From Leuctra nigra (Eukaryota > Arthropoda > Insecta > Plecoptera > Leuctridae), in contig OW203761.1 of the NCBI GenBank assembly GCA_934045905.1, positions 33,778,964-33,842,963 of the forward strand: a stretch of DNA of 64,000 nucleotides. The letters run 5' to 3'. Positions 37,201 through 49,500 of the stretch are shown here, one piece after another; the stretch's first letter is position 1; every line of letters starts with the position of its first letter. The notes beneath the pieces were generated by a model. That model made no database searches, had not been told where the DNA came from, and saw nothing but the letters and a program-made list of their open reading frames with translations. Both the position numbers and the translations under genes were made by a program.

Positions 37201-38727
37201 ATCTTTATAACACTTTCAATTTTATTAATTATCAATTGATTTTGTCATTATTTGGTAGTTTTTTCATTTTTAAAATAACTTTAATTTATATTTTAAAAGT
37301 TTGTAACGGTTGGAAACCCATGAAAACACATTTTCACACAATAAGTGGTAGTACAATACTATTTATAACTCCATGGATGGTACAATACTGCCCTAACCAT
37401 AAAGCACCTGACATGATATCTATCGAGTAATTGGAGTAATACGATAGAAAAAAATTGAATCTCTGCTGTGCCATTGTTAAATTCACATCCTTAACTCAAG
37501 TTTTAACTTACGAAACTACAACTGAGGTTATTCTTAGCGAAAACAAAGTTAGGAAATGATCTGCTGGTTCCAACAATACAAATAACTCAATAATTTCAAA
37601 AATGTCACTTGGGTGGGTGGTTTATGGTTGATAGGACAGAATGTAGGTACATTCAATGAGATATGTTTCACCCACCTTCCAGTACTTTTACTATTACATT
37701 GTCCTTCCTGGGACATCTCAAATCCATCAGGGTTCAAGCTAGGCAGAATGTGAACTCTTGTGTTGTCCAACAACCATTGAACAGTTTCGTTGGTTGCGTA
37801 ACTTTTCACCAAGTACTAATAAACAAATATTGGTTACATTAAGACATTCTTCATGTAAAATTGTAGGTAGTATTGATAAAACATTAATTTGAGAATTGAG
37901 CTGATACCTGAATCAAGTGCAGGAGGACTTCTCGACCAACTGCTTCATCGCCATGGATATTTCCAATAAGTTTGACGTTCGGAACGCCTAATCTCGATTC
38001 TTGAGTTGTCGTCAACTCGACCACCCATAAGTCACGACCTGAAGAAAATAACACTTGCAGTACGTAGACATTCTTCAGGGGTTCATATTGTCTGCTGCAC
38101 TGACTATAGCAAATTTATTTTAATGTAGGTAGGTAGGTAATACAGTAATTAGGTACTTGTGTTCTTTCGTGCTTGTGACACCATTGTGACAAGAGACAAG
38201 AGAAACTCAATTTTGGAAACAAAGTTGTAGATAATTAATTTTTCTTTGGACATACCTAATTGACACTTGTTTTAAAAATTTGATCTAAAAATTACGAGTG
38301 AGTAATTATGAGTAGGTAACCAAATTTTGTGTTGTATAAATGTCACATATTATTTCGCTGAATTCAAATATCAGCGAAATTCTAAGGTTGAAATCTGCTC
38401 AAATCTATTAACTACTTCAACATTTTTGAAAAGTTATCTACAAATCTGTGGCTTCAACACAGTCTATCTTCAACCAGACCATCACAAACTCACTATTGGG
38501 CGTTTAGACAATGAACTCTCGTAGATTGAGATTGACATACCTTGCACTGACTTGCCGATGGAATAAAGTTTTGCCCGATCAGGAAATTCTTCAGTGATTT
38601 TATGTAGAAACTCATTCAGTGATGTGAAGTTGTGATAGTTGAAGTCAAGTTGCGGTGTCGAAGAAGATGTAGTGCTCACGATGTACAGAAGTACCACAGC
38701 GAGATAAACTACTTTGTTTGAGTCCAT
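31210..38727 (-). CDS. carboxypeptidase M-like M14 metallocarboxypeptidase, copy 1
   Basis: Eight-exon model with matching phases: 38541-38727, 37908-38038, 37676-37815, 34945-35132, 33685-33849, 33491-33609, 32145-32315, 31210-31581, encoding 490 residues (517 if the extra 81-nt exon at 34772-34852 is used). There is an N-terminal signal peptide (residues 1 to about 22). The catalytic domain carries zinc ligands H91 and E94 (GNIHGDE) and H199 (SLHGG), the NRN substrate motif in DLNRNFP, and catalytic E289 in [10 protein letters not shown]. An HRGVKGIV transthyretin-like domain follows (about 315-368). A Ser/Thr/Pro-rich stalk then leads to a short hydrophobic tail, as in GPI-anchored carboxypeptidase M. 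It should remove C-terminal basic residues from extracellular peptides. The best match by memory is carboxypeptidase M, with carboxypeptidase D/silver as the alternative family assignment. Confidence 0.93.
31885..32030. mobile_element. TAGGACCAACTTTGGATTA-family MITE, diverged copy
   Basis: CGACCAACTTTGGATTAAAT and ATCGATGGTTATGG match the left arm of 24592-24749; the right end is eroded. A matching copy sits at 44308-44450 in the other unit, so the insertion predates the duplication. Confidence 0.6.
33965..34665. mobile_element. diverged Helitron-like repeat in carboxypeptidase copy 1 intron
   Basis: Starts TTATTAAGCGAGCATC and ends near CGCTTGTCAACGTGTTACAC. Its counterpart is at 47577-48033 in copy 2, so it is older than the duplication. 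Confidence 0.55.
34772..34852 (-). CDS. candidate 27-codon cassette exon of carboxypeptidase copy 1
   Basis: An 81-nt open segment preceded by the acceptor TGTTTCACAG and followed by G|GTTTGA. It has the right phase to sit between exons 34945-35132 and 33685-33849 without shifting the frame, and it translates to a charged, stop-free stretch ([20 protein letters not shown]). Family alignments skip directly from YPYDNNPNR to the LTPDDD segment, so the cassette would lengthen a surface loop. The donor is weak. In copy 2 the region is partly deleted and no exon can be read. Confidence 0.4.
35326..36231. mobile_element. Helitron-like repeat, full copy
   Basis: Starts ATTGAGCGAGCGTAGCGAGC and ends ACGCGTTACACAGAGCG, then TTTTCCTAG followed by T. 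It lies in the carboxypeptidase copy 1 intron between exons 3 and 4. The second unit has no copy at the matching place, so the insertion may be recent. Confidence 0.7.
36480..36937. mobile_element. Helitron-like repeat, diverged copy
   Basis: Ends CGTTCATCAACGCTTTACAT, then AGAGCGTTTGCCTAG followed by T. The tail of its counterpart survives at 49095-49145 in the second unit, where most of the body is replaced by a foldback MITE arm. Confidence 0.55.
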
Positions 38728-40620
38728 GTCTTCAAGACACTTTCTTTACACAATTACAAACTGAAACATATTAAAATAAATTGGCATACATACTGAGGAT
38801 AAATAATGTTTATGTAGGTAGTAGGTACGGTCATTATTGTATCATTGAGATAATTAATTCTGCTAAAAATCTAAAATCGGATTTGGCAGAATCCAGATCA
38901 TGCATGCAAAAGTGTTAATTGAGTTTCTCAAATCAATGACATTATGACTGAGACGTTTTATTATTTAATTACATTAAATTTTCTCATAAAATGTGGTTTA
39001 GCTTCTAATCTGATAGAAGAAATATAAAGCGTCTAAAAAATGTAGTAAGTAGCTGCAGAACAGTGCGACGTTAAGCCCCAGACAAAAAATATAAAAAGGC
39101 TGAAAGGAGCAGCCAAACATTTACTATGTGTAATTTTACTTTTAAGCTATCAGATATGATATTTTTAAACGTGGGTAGTTATAGCTCAATTCATTGAAAG
39201 TTTCTAAAAACGTTGTAGGAATTCAGTAGAACCAAAAGCAACTTGGTATGGCATGAGCTTAGAGGAATAAGTGGTGCCCAGCATGAGCATAGTTTTAAAT
39301 GCCATTGCCCATTGGGTTTGAGGGACATCACATCAGTTCAGAGGCTGAACTTCAGGCAGTAGGTTTTTAAGTACAGTAATTGCAGCATTACCATTGAAGG
39401 GGTACACAGCGAAAGAACGCTATGAGTCACATTCGGATGAAACTGAGATAAAGGAGGTTTTATGTTGTAACTTGTATCTATATTCCATACAGATCGACAT
39501 TTCAAATGCGTTTTTCAAGACTTTGTGGCAATATTTTCTAAAAACCGAGGGTATATTCTGAAATTTCATAAAAATCACTGCAAGATTACACCTTAAACTA
39601 TTTTTTTTTAAATGGACTCATAGCGTTCTTTCGTGTACCCTTCAATTATCTTTGACTGGTACAGTTCACCCAAATTCTATACCAAAAATAAAAACTGATA
39701 ATTAAGAAATTATTGGTAATATTATTAGGTAGGTACCTAATACCTATACATCTAAGTGTTATAAAATAATACTTACTATAAAATCACAAATTCGTCAAGA
39801 ATTATTTAAAATCTTAAAAATCAAAACGTCCCAATTTTATGACGAAAATCTGTTTGAGTAGATAACGTTGCGAACAACGTGTTATGCTGTGCGATCTAAC
39901 AGTTGGTTGTGTCCCACCATGCTTCCACTGTCTCCCATCTCCATCCAACCACTGCGGCGCGTTTCCTCGAAGCTTCCTTAGACTTTATAGAGACGATCAG
40001 TCAATCCTCAGGAAGTTGACCACGGTATCGGTATCCTGTTACATCCGGGGAGAAAAGATATGAAGCATTATAATCTCTAATCATCACGCGTTGGGAGGAA
40101 CATAGAGAGCGACGTTCTAGTGTCAAAGGGTTGTTTTCACTTTGGTTGGAGATATAATATTCTATAATTATAATATTATTATAATGTTAATAAGGCCTCT
40201 GATCATTTCTGTTTCGAAACGAACTTCGGCTGTTATGCCAAAACCATCAGACATCAAATACTCAACTCTTCTGATACACAATCTACTTATTCCATGTTTC
40301 TTCTACTTCTTCCTAAATTCTACTTGACATTTCTGTAAAAGTGATCCAACATCAATGGCAGAATTCATTACCCTTTTCAATGAGATTTTTCGCACACCAG
40401 TAACATTTTTGCTCGTATTTGTGACTTTCAGTGACTTTCAAAAGGAACAATTTTGGAAGTTGAGACTCAAAAGCTCCTTATATTTTGGGTGAACCCAGTG
40501 ACATAGTTTTTATATTATATTAGTACAGTAGTTAGATAGTAGCTTTTTAAAACCCAGTGGTTTCATTCGGGGAACCATGAAATTAGTTCTTATTTGAAGG
40601 AATTTACCCTTACCCAATAT
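38728..40620. other. upstream region of carboxypeptidase copy 1
   Basis: No exon is recognised beyond the first coding exon. The stretch 39840-40140 is less AT-rich and aligns with 53040-53450 upstream of copy 2, so it may hold the promoter. No specific element is called. Confidence 0.4.
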
Positions 40621-41219
40621 TTGTTATACTGTTAACTGTGGATGCACAACAATTAGTTATTTGTCCGGACGTAGATTTGTAGTTGCTGAATGGGTTGGAT
40701 TTACATGCGGGCTCTAAATATAGCGGTCTTAACCATAGAGTGGGTTGGCGTTTCACACCATACCGCAGTTTCCGAGATCTAAATGTATGTGCTCTCAATT
40801 CAGGACGAAGACCCTACCTTAATATAATAAATGTGTGGAAGCTCATATCTCTTTAAGTTGGATCATAATATTCTAGCATTATTAATCTTGTTTCATTTCA
40901 TACTTTATTATAAGACATTATTTTTAGCACAACTCACGCAAATAAAATGTTCATATTATTTAATATTTATTGTGGATATTATTATTGTGAAAGAATACAC
41001 CAACAAATTTATTATTCAAATTAATAATATATTATTTGATTTCGGACATTTGATTGAAATAATTTTATATTCTTGAAGTGAAGAACAAACATTAAAAATT
41101 GCGATTATTTTTAATTACTTTGTTTCGTACCTAAAATAAATATTTTACAATACAAATTATTTGTAATTTATTGCAATTATCAGCAATGAGATAGCAACAT
41201 CCTTACTAAGTAATGGTGA

Positions 41220-41590
41220 TTCTACAGCTCTAAGCTAACAGGCAGGGACAGCATCGCCAATTTCACTAACCAAACTAAAACTCGTTCCCTGATGTACGCA
41301 AAATCTTTAAAAATAGAACTCACAACATTCTGTAATCGCATGGAAGCAAAGTACGAAAAACAAGCACCTACCAATCCAGCGAGACGACCCGTCTTGAGGA
41401 ATCCTGCACCAGCACTGACGTGTCAGATGCAGGCTGTCTTCCCACGTGCTGCGATGCTACCCGGCGAACTGTGGCGTGTGATTGTTGCCTACCTCCCAGG
41501 CGGTCCAGCCGTGACCCACATCTCCCCTGCAACCCCCGTTATCAACCGCAGATGAGTTATGACGTGAACTTTCAGAGCAGATTCATCCCA
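41220..41590 (+). other. open, less AT-rich stretch of unknown nature (candidate exon or exon relic)
   Basis: From 41236 a plus-strand frame stays open to 41555, preceded by TTCTACAG, a usable acceptor. It reads as a plausible but unrecognised protein (MYAKSLKIELTTFCNR and following). Its last 157 bp (41427-41583) recur almost identically at 54471-54627 at the far end of the duplicated unit; the first part does not. The alternative frame through the shared block is cysteine-rich (CCDATRRTVACDCC). I cannot assign a function or decide on the frame. Confidence 0.3.
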
Positions 41591-41644
41591 CTAACAAATC
41601 ATTCTTGATATATGGAAGTTCTTTGAAAACGAGTATACCGATAT

Positions 41645-42012
41645 AAACAAAGGTACTAAGTTAATTGGTAAGTTACTTCATTTAAAAAGTAACTGAGTAG
41701 TTACAAAAAAGTTAAGTTACTTTTAAGTTACTTTTCAACTTTTCATTTGTATACGTCTGATATAAATGCAAAATATAATAAAACTTGAATTTGGATTTTC
41801 TCTCAAGAGATAGATCCACCAAAATTAATATTTGCAAAATTAATATTTCACCTAAAAGTGACTTTAAAAGTAACGAAAATTAGGTTACAAGTTACTCTAA
41901 AATCGTAACTTATCTACTCACAAAGTTACCGAGGATGAAAAGTAACTAGTTGACCCAAAAGTTACCCAGAAACTAGTTACCGGTAAACTATAGTTACTTT
42001 CGTGAAGTTACT
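41645..42012. repeat. dense cluster of AAGTTAC / GTAACTT motifs
   Basis: Roughly fifteen copies of AAGTTAC, AAGTAAC or their complements occur in both orientations within 370 bp. This looks like a MITE with iterated sub-terminal motifs. Ends are not defined. Confidence 0.5.
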
Positions 42013-42022
42013 ACCCAACTGA

Positions 42023-42118
42023 TGATCTAGATTTGTTCCCCGTGTGCCTTAGATCTAGATCAACATGACCTTCATCTGCCCATCGTCTTCGCTGTTCACT
42101 CAACCAGATGACATGAAC
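42023..42118 (+). pseudogene. relic of MCORP-like exon 8
   Basis: Starts at a splice-acceptor-like CTAG followed by ATTTGTTCCCCGTGTGCCTT and continues through ACATGACCTTCATCTGCCC to CAACCAGATGACATGAAC. It parallels position by position the acceptor and first ~85 bp of the functional exon at 63035-63244. A one-base loss near the start shifts the frame, and substitutions follow. No other MCORP exon is seen beside it. Confidence 0.85.
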
Positions 42119-42566
42119 AAATTATTAATTTCTTGTTATAGATAGATTTTATTTCCACCCGTACATTATTACATGTAAGTAGACTCGTAAGATTAAACTT
42201 TAAATTGTAGTACCTATATGGAAAACAATGATAATAATTATTTATAATTAAGCAATAATCTATTTATAATCTAAAATCTAAAAAAAATAATACACACTAA
42301 ATGAAATGAAATTAGTAACTACCTAAATGAATCAGTAAATGAAATTTTACTAAACTAACTTGGCCATAAAAAATTCTTCTATTGAGAAATATGCCTTTTT
42401 TACTAATTTTTTATTTTTTTTAATTATGAGTGTATCCGGTTTCACAGCATTTTCTAAGTTGTCCAAAGTTCTTTTTAAGAGTAAAAAGGCTCTAACATTA
42501 AGGTTTACCCTTGATATCAACTGTATTTGATATCAACATGATATCAACATTTTCTTTAGAGATAGG

Positions 42567-42695
42567 TTTAGACATACCTAATAACGAATTTATTTCGACG
42601 TTCCGAACACAATTTCGTGCTCTTCTTTGTACCTTTCGATTTGTACCTGAAGAAGAGTTCGAAACGTCGAAATATTTACGTTATTATGTCTGAAA
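42567..42695. repeat. inverted repeat (TTTCGACGTTCCGAAC)
   Basis: The arms run from TAGACATA and AATAACG through TTCGACGTTCCGAAC to CTCTTCTT. They are mirrored by GAAGAAGAGTTCGAAACGTCG and CGTTATTATGTCT. About 129 bp in all, probably a MITE or transposon tail. Confidence 0.65.
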
Positions 42696-43593
42696 ATGTT
42701 CATAAATGTAGCTGTGAAAATTTAAATTAACAGTGATAATGATATAATATATTCTATACCCTCAATGGAATGAAACTCCACAAGAGTGGAGAGGAAACCC
42801 GGTGCCAGCAGCGAGAATTTTTCGAGCAAAGACTGGGAGAAAAAGTGATGGTGACAAAATGTCTTACAACTAAAAGTTAAACAATTATAACTCTAAAAGG
42901 ATACAGGTTGTGTTCAACATCTTGTAGTTATAGGCACATAAACATTAACAACATAGTTTTAACATTAACTGGACCTATTGGTCAAATGCATGTCAAAAAC
43001 CTGACCAATGGAATTAGAAGCCCCTCTTGTTAGGGGATGATAGCTCTATCATCCCCTAATCATCCCCCCATCATCCCCTATCCCCTAACACCCTCTAGGG
43101 TGGAAATATAATTTAAACACAATAAATATTGTATTTAATTACAATAATATGTGTTGCGATCCAATTGGCCAAGTTTGCCAGTATTAAACCCTGATTTAAT
43201 CATCAAGATGAGAAATTTGTATAAAACACAGTAACAAATATATATAAACAAATATCAAATATAACAAATTAAAAAAAAAACTAGGTATCAGTATCACTTT
43301 TCATTTAAAGTCAAGTAGGTAACATATCTTTTCCTGTTGAGACTTTATACAGGTTAATTAGGAGGTACACAATTTTGTGTTTAATGCTGTGCAATTCAAT
43401 TAAACAATAAAACAATAGTATTAACAATAATATAATTTGTATATATTACGCAGGTTTCACCTACTACTTATTATCATCCTACATTTTGCTTTTTCCTAAC
43501 CCAGTGAAAAATACACCACCATGAAACTAGAAGAAATCACAGAAATCGTAGTTTATATTTTAACATCTTGTACTATTTTGTCAAAAAGAAACC

Positions 43594-46500
43594 TTATATT
43601 TGCATAAAGATGTGCACACTTACTATTCCTAAAATTACTGCTAGATTTGAGATAATAGTGTGTAAGTCACAAGAGCCACTCTCCATGTATGAGGTTGTTA
43701 TTTCAATCAATGAGTCTGGAACTTCCGTTTGAGAATCTTCGTTGTACAGTGTGCTCGGATAAACCGCTGTTGAGGTTGAAACTTCATTTGGAATGGAATT
43801 AATTTTCGTCATGGTTGAAGCAGGCTCGTCCGTACTGGACATCTCTGGGGTTGTCATCGTGATCGGCAGGTCGATGTGCAGCCATGTTGCATTATGCCGC
43901 TCACCTATGGAGGCGTTTTCCACCGAGAAGTCAATGATGGTCACGGGGTAGTCGCTTGTGTGTATCTGAGGAGACAACAGATGATAACAGTTATGCATTT
44001 CAGTTATTGCGGTATTTTCTGTGTGGAAATAATTTAATTGGAACGTTTCGGCCGAGTTTTATTTACCATCATTATAACATAACATTTAGACACTTATAAA
44101 TGAAGGGGATATTGAAATAGTAGAGGTATTTAAAACATTATGTTGTCTTTTCATTAAATTGGTTACTTTTTAATTCGATAATCATGAATGATAACGTTGT
44201 CTCATAATAAAATGTTATAGACATTTTACAAATCTAGAAAATGTCCACACTCTGCTCTAATATTACATTTTGAATACAATAATATTTGCTTTCTTAAATT
44301 TTGTTAAGGCCGGGTAGGACCAACTTTGGATTTTGTTAATTATCGATGGTTAGTGAAATGTAGTGTATCTAAATCCTACTAAACTCACTATTTCCATCTA
44401 TCGTCGGTAAAAAACTTAAAAAGTTGATCCTACCTGACCTTAGTGGTAAGTGAATTCTATCGTCTGTAATAAAAATTGTATCATGAATATATAGGTACAA
44501 CAACATTAAGTATGATTCGGTATCGCACACGTAGTCCGGTAGTTAAGGGTAAAAAATCCCCTGAACTATGCATTTTGTGATAAAGCTTACAGCTCTTGCA
44601 AATATTTCAATTGGACCCTCCTGAACATTTCTGGAAGAGAGGACATTCGATTCGAGCGTGCAGGTTCAAGATGGCGACCTATTAAACATGGCGTCAACTG
44701 CTTTTATATTATTGGCAATATCTTGGCTCCCATTTGTCCGATTTTACTTTTCTTTATCTCACATTGAAACAGAATGACGTCTTCATCTTTTCTATAATAA
44801 GTGTAATCATCATATCTCTCAAGGTTATTGAATTATATTTAAAGTTAAGTACAAGGTGACACTTCGAGGTTCATTTTTCTTCTTTGGATCCTATTTATAT
44901 TGTTGTTTGTGAGTCTACGAAAAATGTTTTTCAAATAAAATGTTCTGCAAATTTCCTTAGCTTTCATTTAGTATGCTTTGTTATTGATATAAAGTATGTT
45001 CATGAATATGTCATCAAGATTGCTATATTTTGTGTTTACAACCCATTTTAATGGGATTAAGTGGCTTTTATGGGTATATATTAATGGTAATTTTCGGGAA
45101 AAGTATGATTTATTTGAGGGCCAAATGTCATTTTTTTACATTATAAATAGGTATGAGTGGCAAGTGAACATATTAATATATTTTTTCTAGGGGTGAACCA
45201 TTATTTGACACCATTTTTAATAATAAAAATGACTTCCTATTCTAAGCCCATTAAAGCATTAATATATTGTGAAAATATTGAAGTAATTGTTGAACCCCTA
45301 CAAAAAATATAGTAATATGTTCACTAATGTCATACCTATTTGTAATATATAAAAAAAATACATTTGGACCTCAAAAAAATATTTTTTTCCCGATAATTAC
45401 CAATATACCCCCATAAAAACGACTTAATCCCATTAAAATGGATTGTAAACACAAAATTTTGCAATCTTGATGACATATTCATGAACAACTTTTTATTGCA
45501 AATAGATTAACTGTCATCAAAACTATTTTGGGTAATTCCCCCCCTAATTTCCAAAATTTCCAAAATTTTGAATTAAAGGTATTGCCTTAACAAAAAAATA
45601 TGGGTTTATATCAAAATGGCATCCTTTATTGAAATATGCAAACTGAATGTAATTATTTTGCCCCGTTACCCCATAAAAAACGGATTGCTAAATATCAAAC
45701 TAGTGAAAGTGTAATGTGCGTACCTTGAGGTACCCAAAATCACTTTCAGACCTTCCGGACACAGTCCAAAGTACCTACTAAAAAAATACTTGATGAATTG
45801 TCAGAGGTCAAGTATTCATATCCTAGCATGTTTAATGCACATTATCTCCGCTTCTGTTTACTTTATATCAATAACAAAGCATACCAAATGAAATCTTATG
45901 AAATTTGCAGAACATTTTATTTGAAAAACATTTTTGTAGATTCACAGACAACAATATAAATAGGATCCAAAGAAGAAAAATGAACCTCGAAGTGTCACCT
46001 TGTACTTAACTTTAAATATAATTCAATAACCTTGAGAGATATGATGATTACACTTATTATAGAAAAGATGAAGACGTCATTCAGCTTCAATTTGAGATAA
46101 AGAAAAGTAAAATCGGACAAATGAGAGCCAAGATATTGCCAATAATATAAAAGCAGTTGACGCCATGTTTAATAGGCCGCCATCTTGAACCTGCACGCTC
46201 GAATCAAATGTCCTCTCTTCCAGAAATGTTCAGGAGGGTCCAATTGAGATATTTGCAAGAGCTGTTAGCTTTATCACAAAATGCATAGTTTAAGTGCTTA
46301 GCTACCAGACGCAATATTAGAAACAGATTTAATATTAATAATACCTCCAGTTTGTAATCGCCTGGCATGAGAATCCTCCAGAATTCTCCTCTTGCATTTG
46401 TCTGGAACCCGACGGTCCGGTTAACAATGTACAGTTGTGCATGAACCACTTCGTCACCATGTCGCACGATTCCTTTCACCCCTCGATGCGCTTGCCCCAC

Positions 46501-49500
46501 AAACTCAACCAATGCCTGGAAAATTGCCGTGACTATAATGGTTTAGCTTCAAATTTTAAACTTTTAGATAATATTGATCAATACATGTTGTAAATTCGTT
46601 CACAATAATGTCTTGTAAAAAAGTGCTGTGTATGGGTGCCGATCTGTACACTCTGTTAATCATCTGTAAAGAATTTGATTTCAATTGACCTTTGTTAGTC
46701 ATAATTCGATGACCTTGCAAAATTTTAACTTTGGGATTCATTTAAGGAAAAAATCATCAAATTGTGCCATTTCGGTTAGAGAGCCCGAGTTTCAATTCAG
46801 CGACTTTTATGCACCTAAAACGTCCGTATGTTCATTCATTGAGACAGACACCATCTTGCCAATGGCGTTTTAGTGAGATTGTGTTCAAAAGAAGGTATTC
46901 TAGATTGAGTTTACACTTTACATGAGCGCTACTTCAGCGTGATTAGAGGAACAACGTGTGACTTGTACTTCGCAAACAGAAGGGGGTTGAATGGTATCTT
47001 TGAATATTTAATAAATAATACGTAAGGGTTAAATATTCAAATGTATCGCGCTCTCAGCAAGCTGAAGCCATGTAGAATGATGTGAATTTCGTACCTCTCG
47101 ATTTTCTCCCCAAAGCGTCTCCAGCTCTTGTGCAAGTGGGTATTTGCAACATCCAATCTCCAACGTTAATTCCAAACAACCGGCCTTGCAGTAATTGTAA
47201 TCTTGCATTGAACCTGAGTAAAAGGAATAATATTACTCATACTTTTCTATGTAATTCTTTTAATTAGATTTTGATTCAAGTTACGTACCTTGTACATTAT
47301 ACCATGCAGCACCGTTGGTGATACCGTCTATGAATGTCTTGTCCTTGGTGTTGGTACTACATGCGGTTTCTTGATGCATTGTAGGGTGAGTGTTAGCATA
47401 TGTCCTTGACAAGTGTTTAAATACATCATCATCAGGTGTTAGGTTTTCAGAGAGAAGTAAACCTGCAAAACCCACAGTACAAATATTATTTATTGGATTG
47501 TTGGAAAATTATTCAAAAAGTTGTAAACATTATTAGTTAACATCGATGGAAAAAGTGCAGAACACAAGCTAACAACGTTATTAAACAGGACTCCAGGAAC
47601 TTTCACTGTTTGTTCGTTATTTTTTGTAGGCAATGTGTTTAACACAATGCAGCCAAATCGATCTGAAATTTTGCACAAATACTATCATACGAGTCGCACA
47701 TATAGTTTTTGAACGAGATCCTGTTATTGGTTTTAAAATAAAAATTGAACCGTTCGATCGATAAACTAAAATTTTGTATGGTCATTGTGTAGGTAGGTAT
47801 TTTTGACAATTTTGAGACAAATCTGTCAAGAACTACAAGAGTTCTTGACATTTTACGAGCATTTGATGCTTGCTTTGAATTTGTCAAATTTATTCAAATG
47901 CATTCAAAGACGACATGATCACTGCTACTTTGACGTGTGTCATCTTCTGGATTTTAGAGCAGAAACTTTTACACGAATATGAATTCGCTTGCAATATGAA
48001 GGCTCGCTTATCAACGTGTTACTCAGACCCTTTTACTAATAATACAATGTGCAGTTAGTTTTTTCCAGTGTGCCACATAATTCTCCTAGACGAGTAAAAA
48101 AAATCACATTACTACATGCATATATAAATTCAACCCGTAGTTGAGCATTTTCCGAAATGCTATTTCTTTTTCTTTTTACTATTTCTGAAATGACCTGGCG
48201 ATGTTATTATTTTGTAAATTGAGAGTTGAATTTTGACTTGTACTCACCTGTATTAGGATTGTTGTTATACGGATAGATTGCAACCATCGCGCCTCCATGA
48301 AGACTTGCCGACAACATAAACTGTGTCGTATTTAACCACTTAATCACTGCCGTCATCTCCGGTTGCTCAGGTATACTGCTAGCTTTTTCACAATGTGGGA
48401 AATTTCTATTCAGATCCTTGTTTTTGACATTATCTCTGGAATAAAATTAATTTGGAGAATAAACAGGGCAACCAACAGGTCATCCTGCGTCCTGCCTGCT
48501 GTCTCCCGACTGGGGGTCATTAAAAGTATTATTTTTGTAATTGGTAAATACAAATTATTTTTCCTTAATTAATGTGCGAGCTTCACCACGGTGTCAGTAG
48601 GTACTCTTATCGCTCTGTAATTTTTTTTAATCTGAATATGTAAAAATCTGAATATGTAGATTATTTCTAAACTTTTATTACACACGTTATAAAAGTGATT
48701 TTCCCCCCTATTCTGTTTTCAAGCTCAACTTCAAGATTCAATAACTTTCGTTCCATATATTGATATTGATTGGAAGTTTTACACAATCGATCCTAATCTA
48801 TTTTGAATATAATTTGAAATGTTCAGCTTGATATCGTACGTAGTTTTGAAGAAACAGCGTCCCAGCCATTGGAAGTTTTCTGGACGAGCTCTATTTGAGC
48901 TCTGTATAATCAATTTTTTGACAACCTAATTTGAACAGTTGTAACTTTTTTCCTACAATAGTAATGTTTTTGAAACTTGCACATATTAAATTTTGGTATG
49001 TCTACTAATATAAGTACAAATTTCAAAATATTATATTATAGTGGCCTCTCAATCAGGGGGATTTTTTTGCGCCACCCGGTATATATCAAATCGCATGCAA
49101 TACGAAGGCTCGTTCATCAACGCGTTACACAGAGCGTTTTCCTAGTAGTCATTTAGTAAATATTTCTTACTATTTCTAATTAAATAGCATAAAATATTTT
49201 TATTCATTTTGAATATTTAATTATGGAAAGTATTACAAGATTAATGATCATGGGATGTGCGTTGTGAAAAATATCCGACCGAACCGGGGCTCGAACCCGA
49301 GACCTCTCATTTGCCGGGCGAGAGCTCTACCAACTGAGCTACCCGGTCTTTAACCTTAGACTAAATAACTGTTATTTAGTCTAAGCTTTAACATATCAAA
49401 TACCGAGGGGTTTATACTCAAGGGTTTATTACTACGGTTCGAGTGTATAGTCGACCCAGCTAGTGTGTTTCACGAGACGAACAGTATTGCTCGACCCTTG

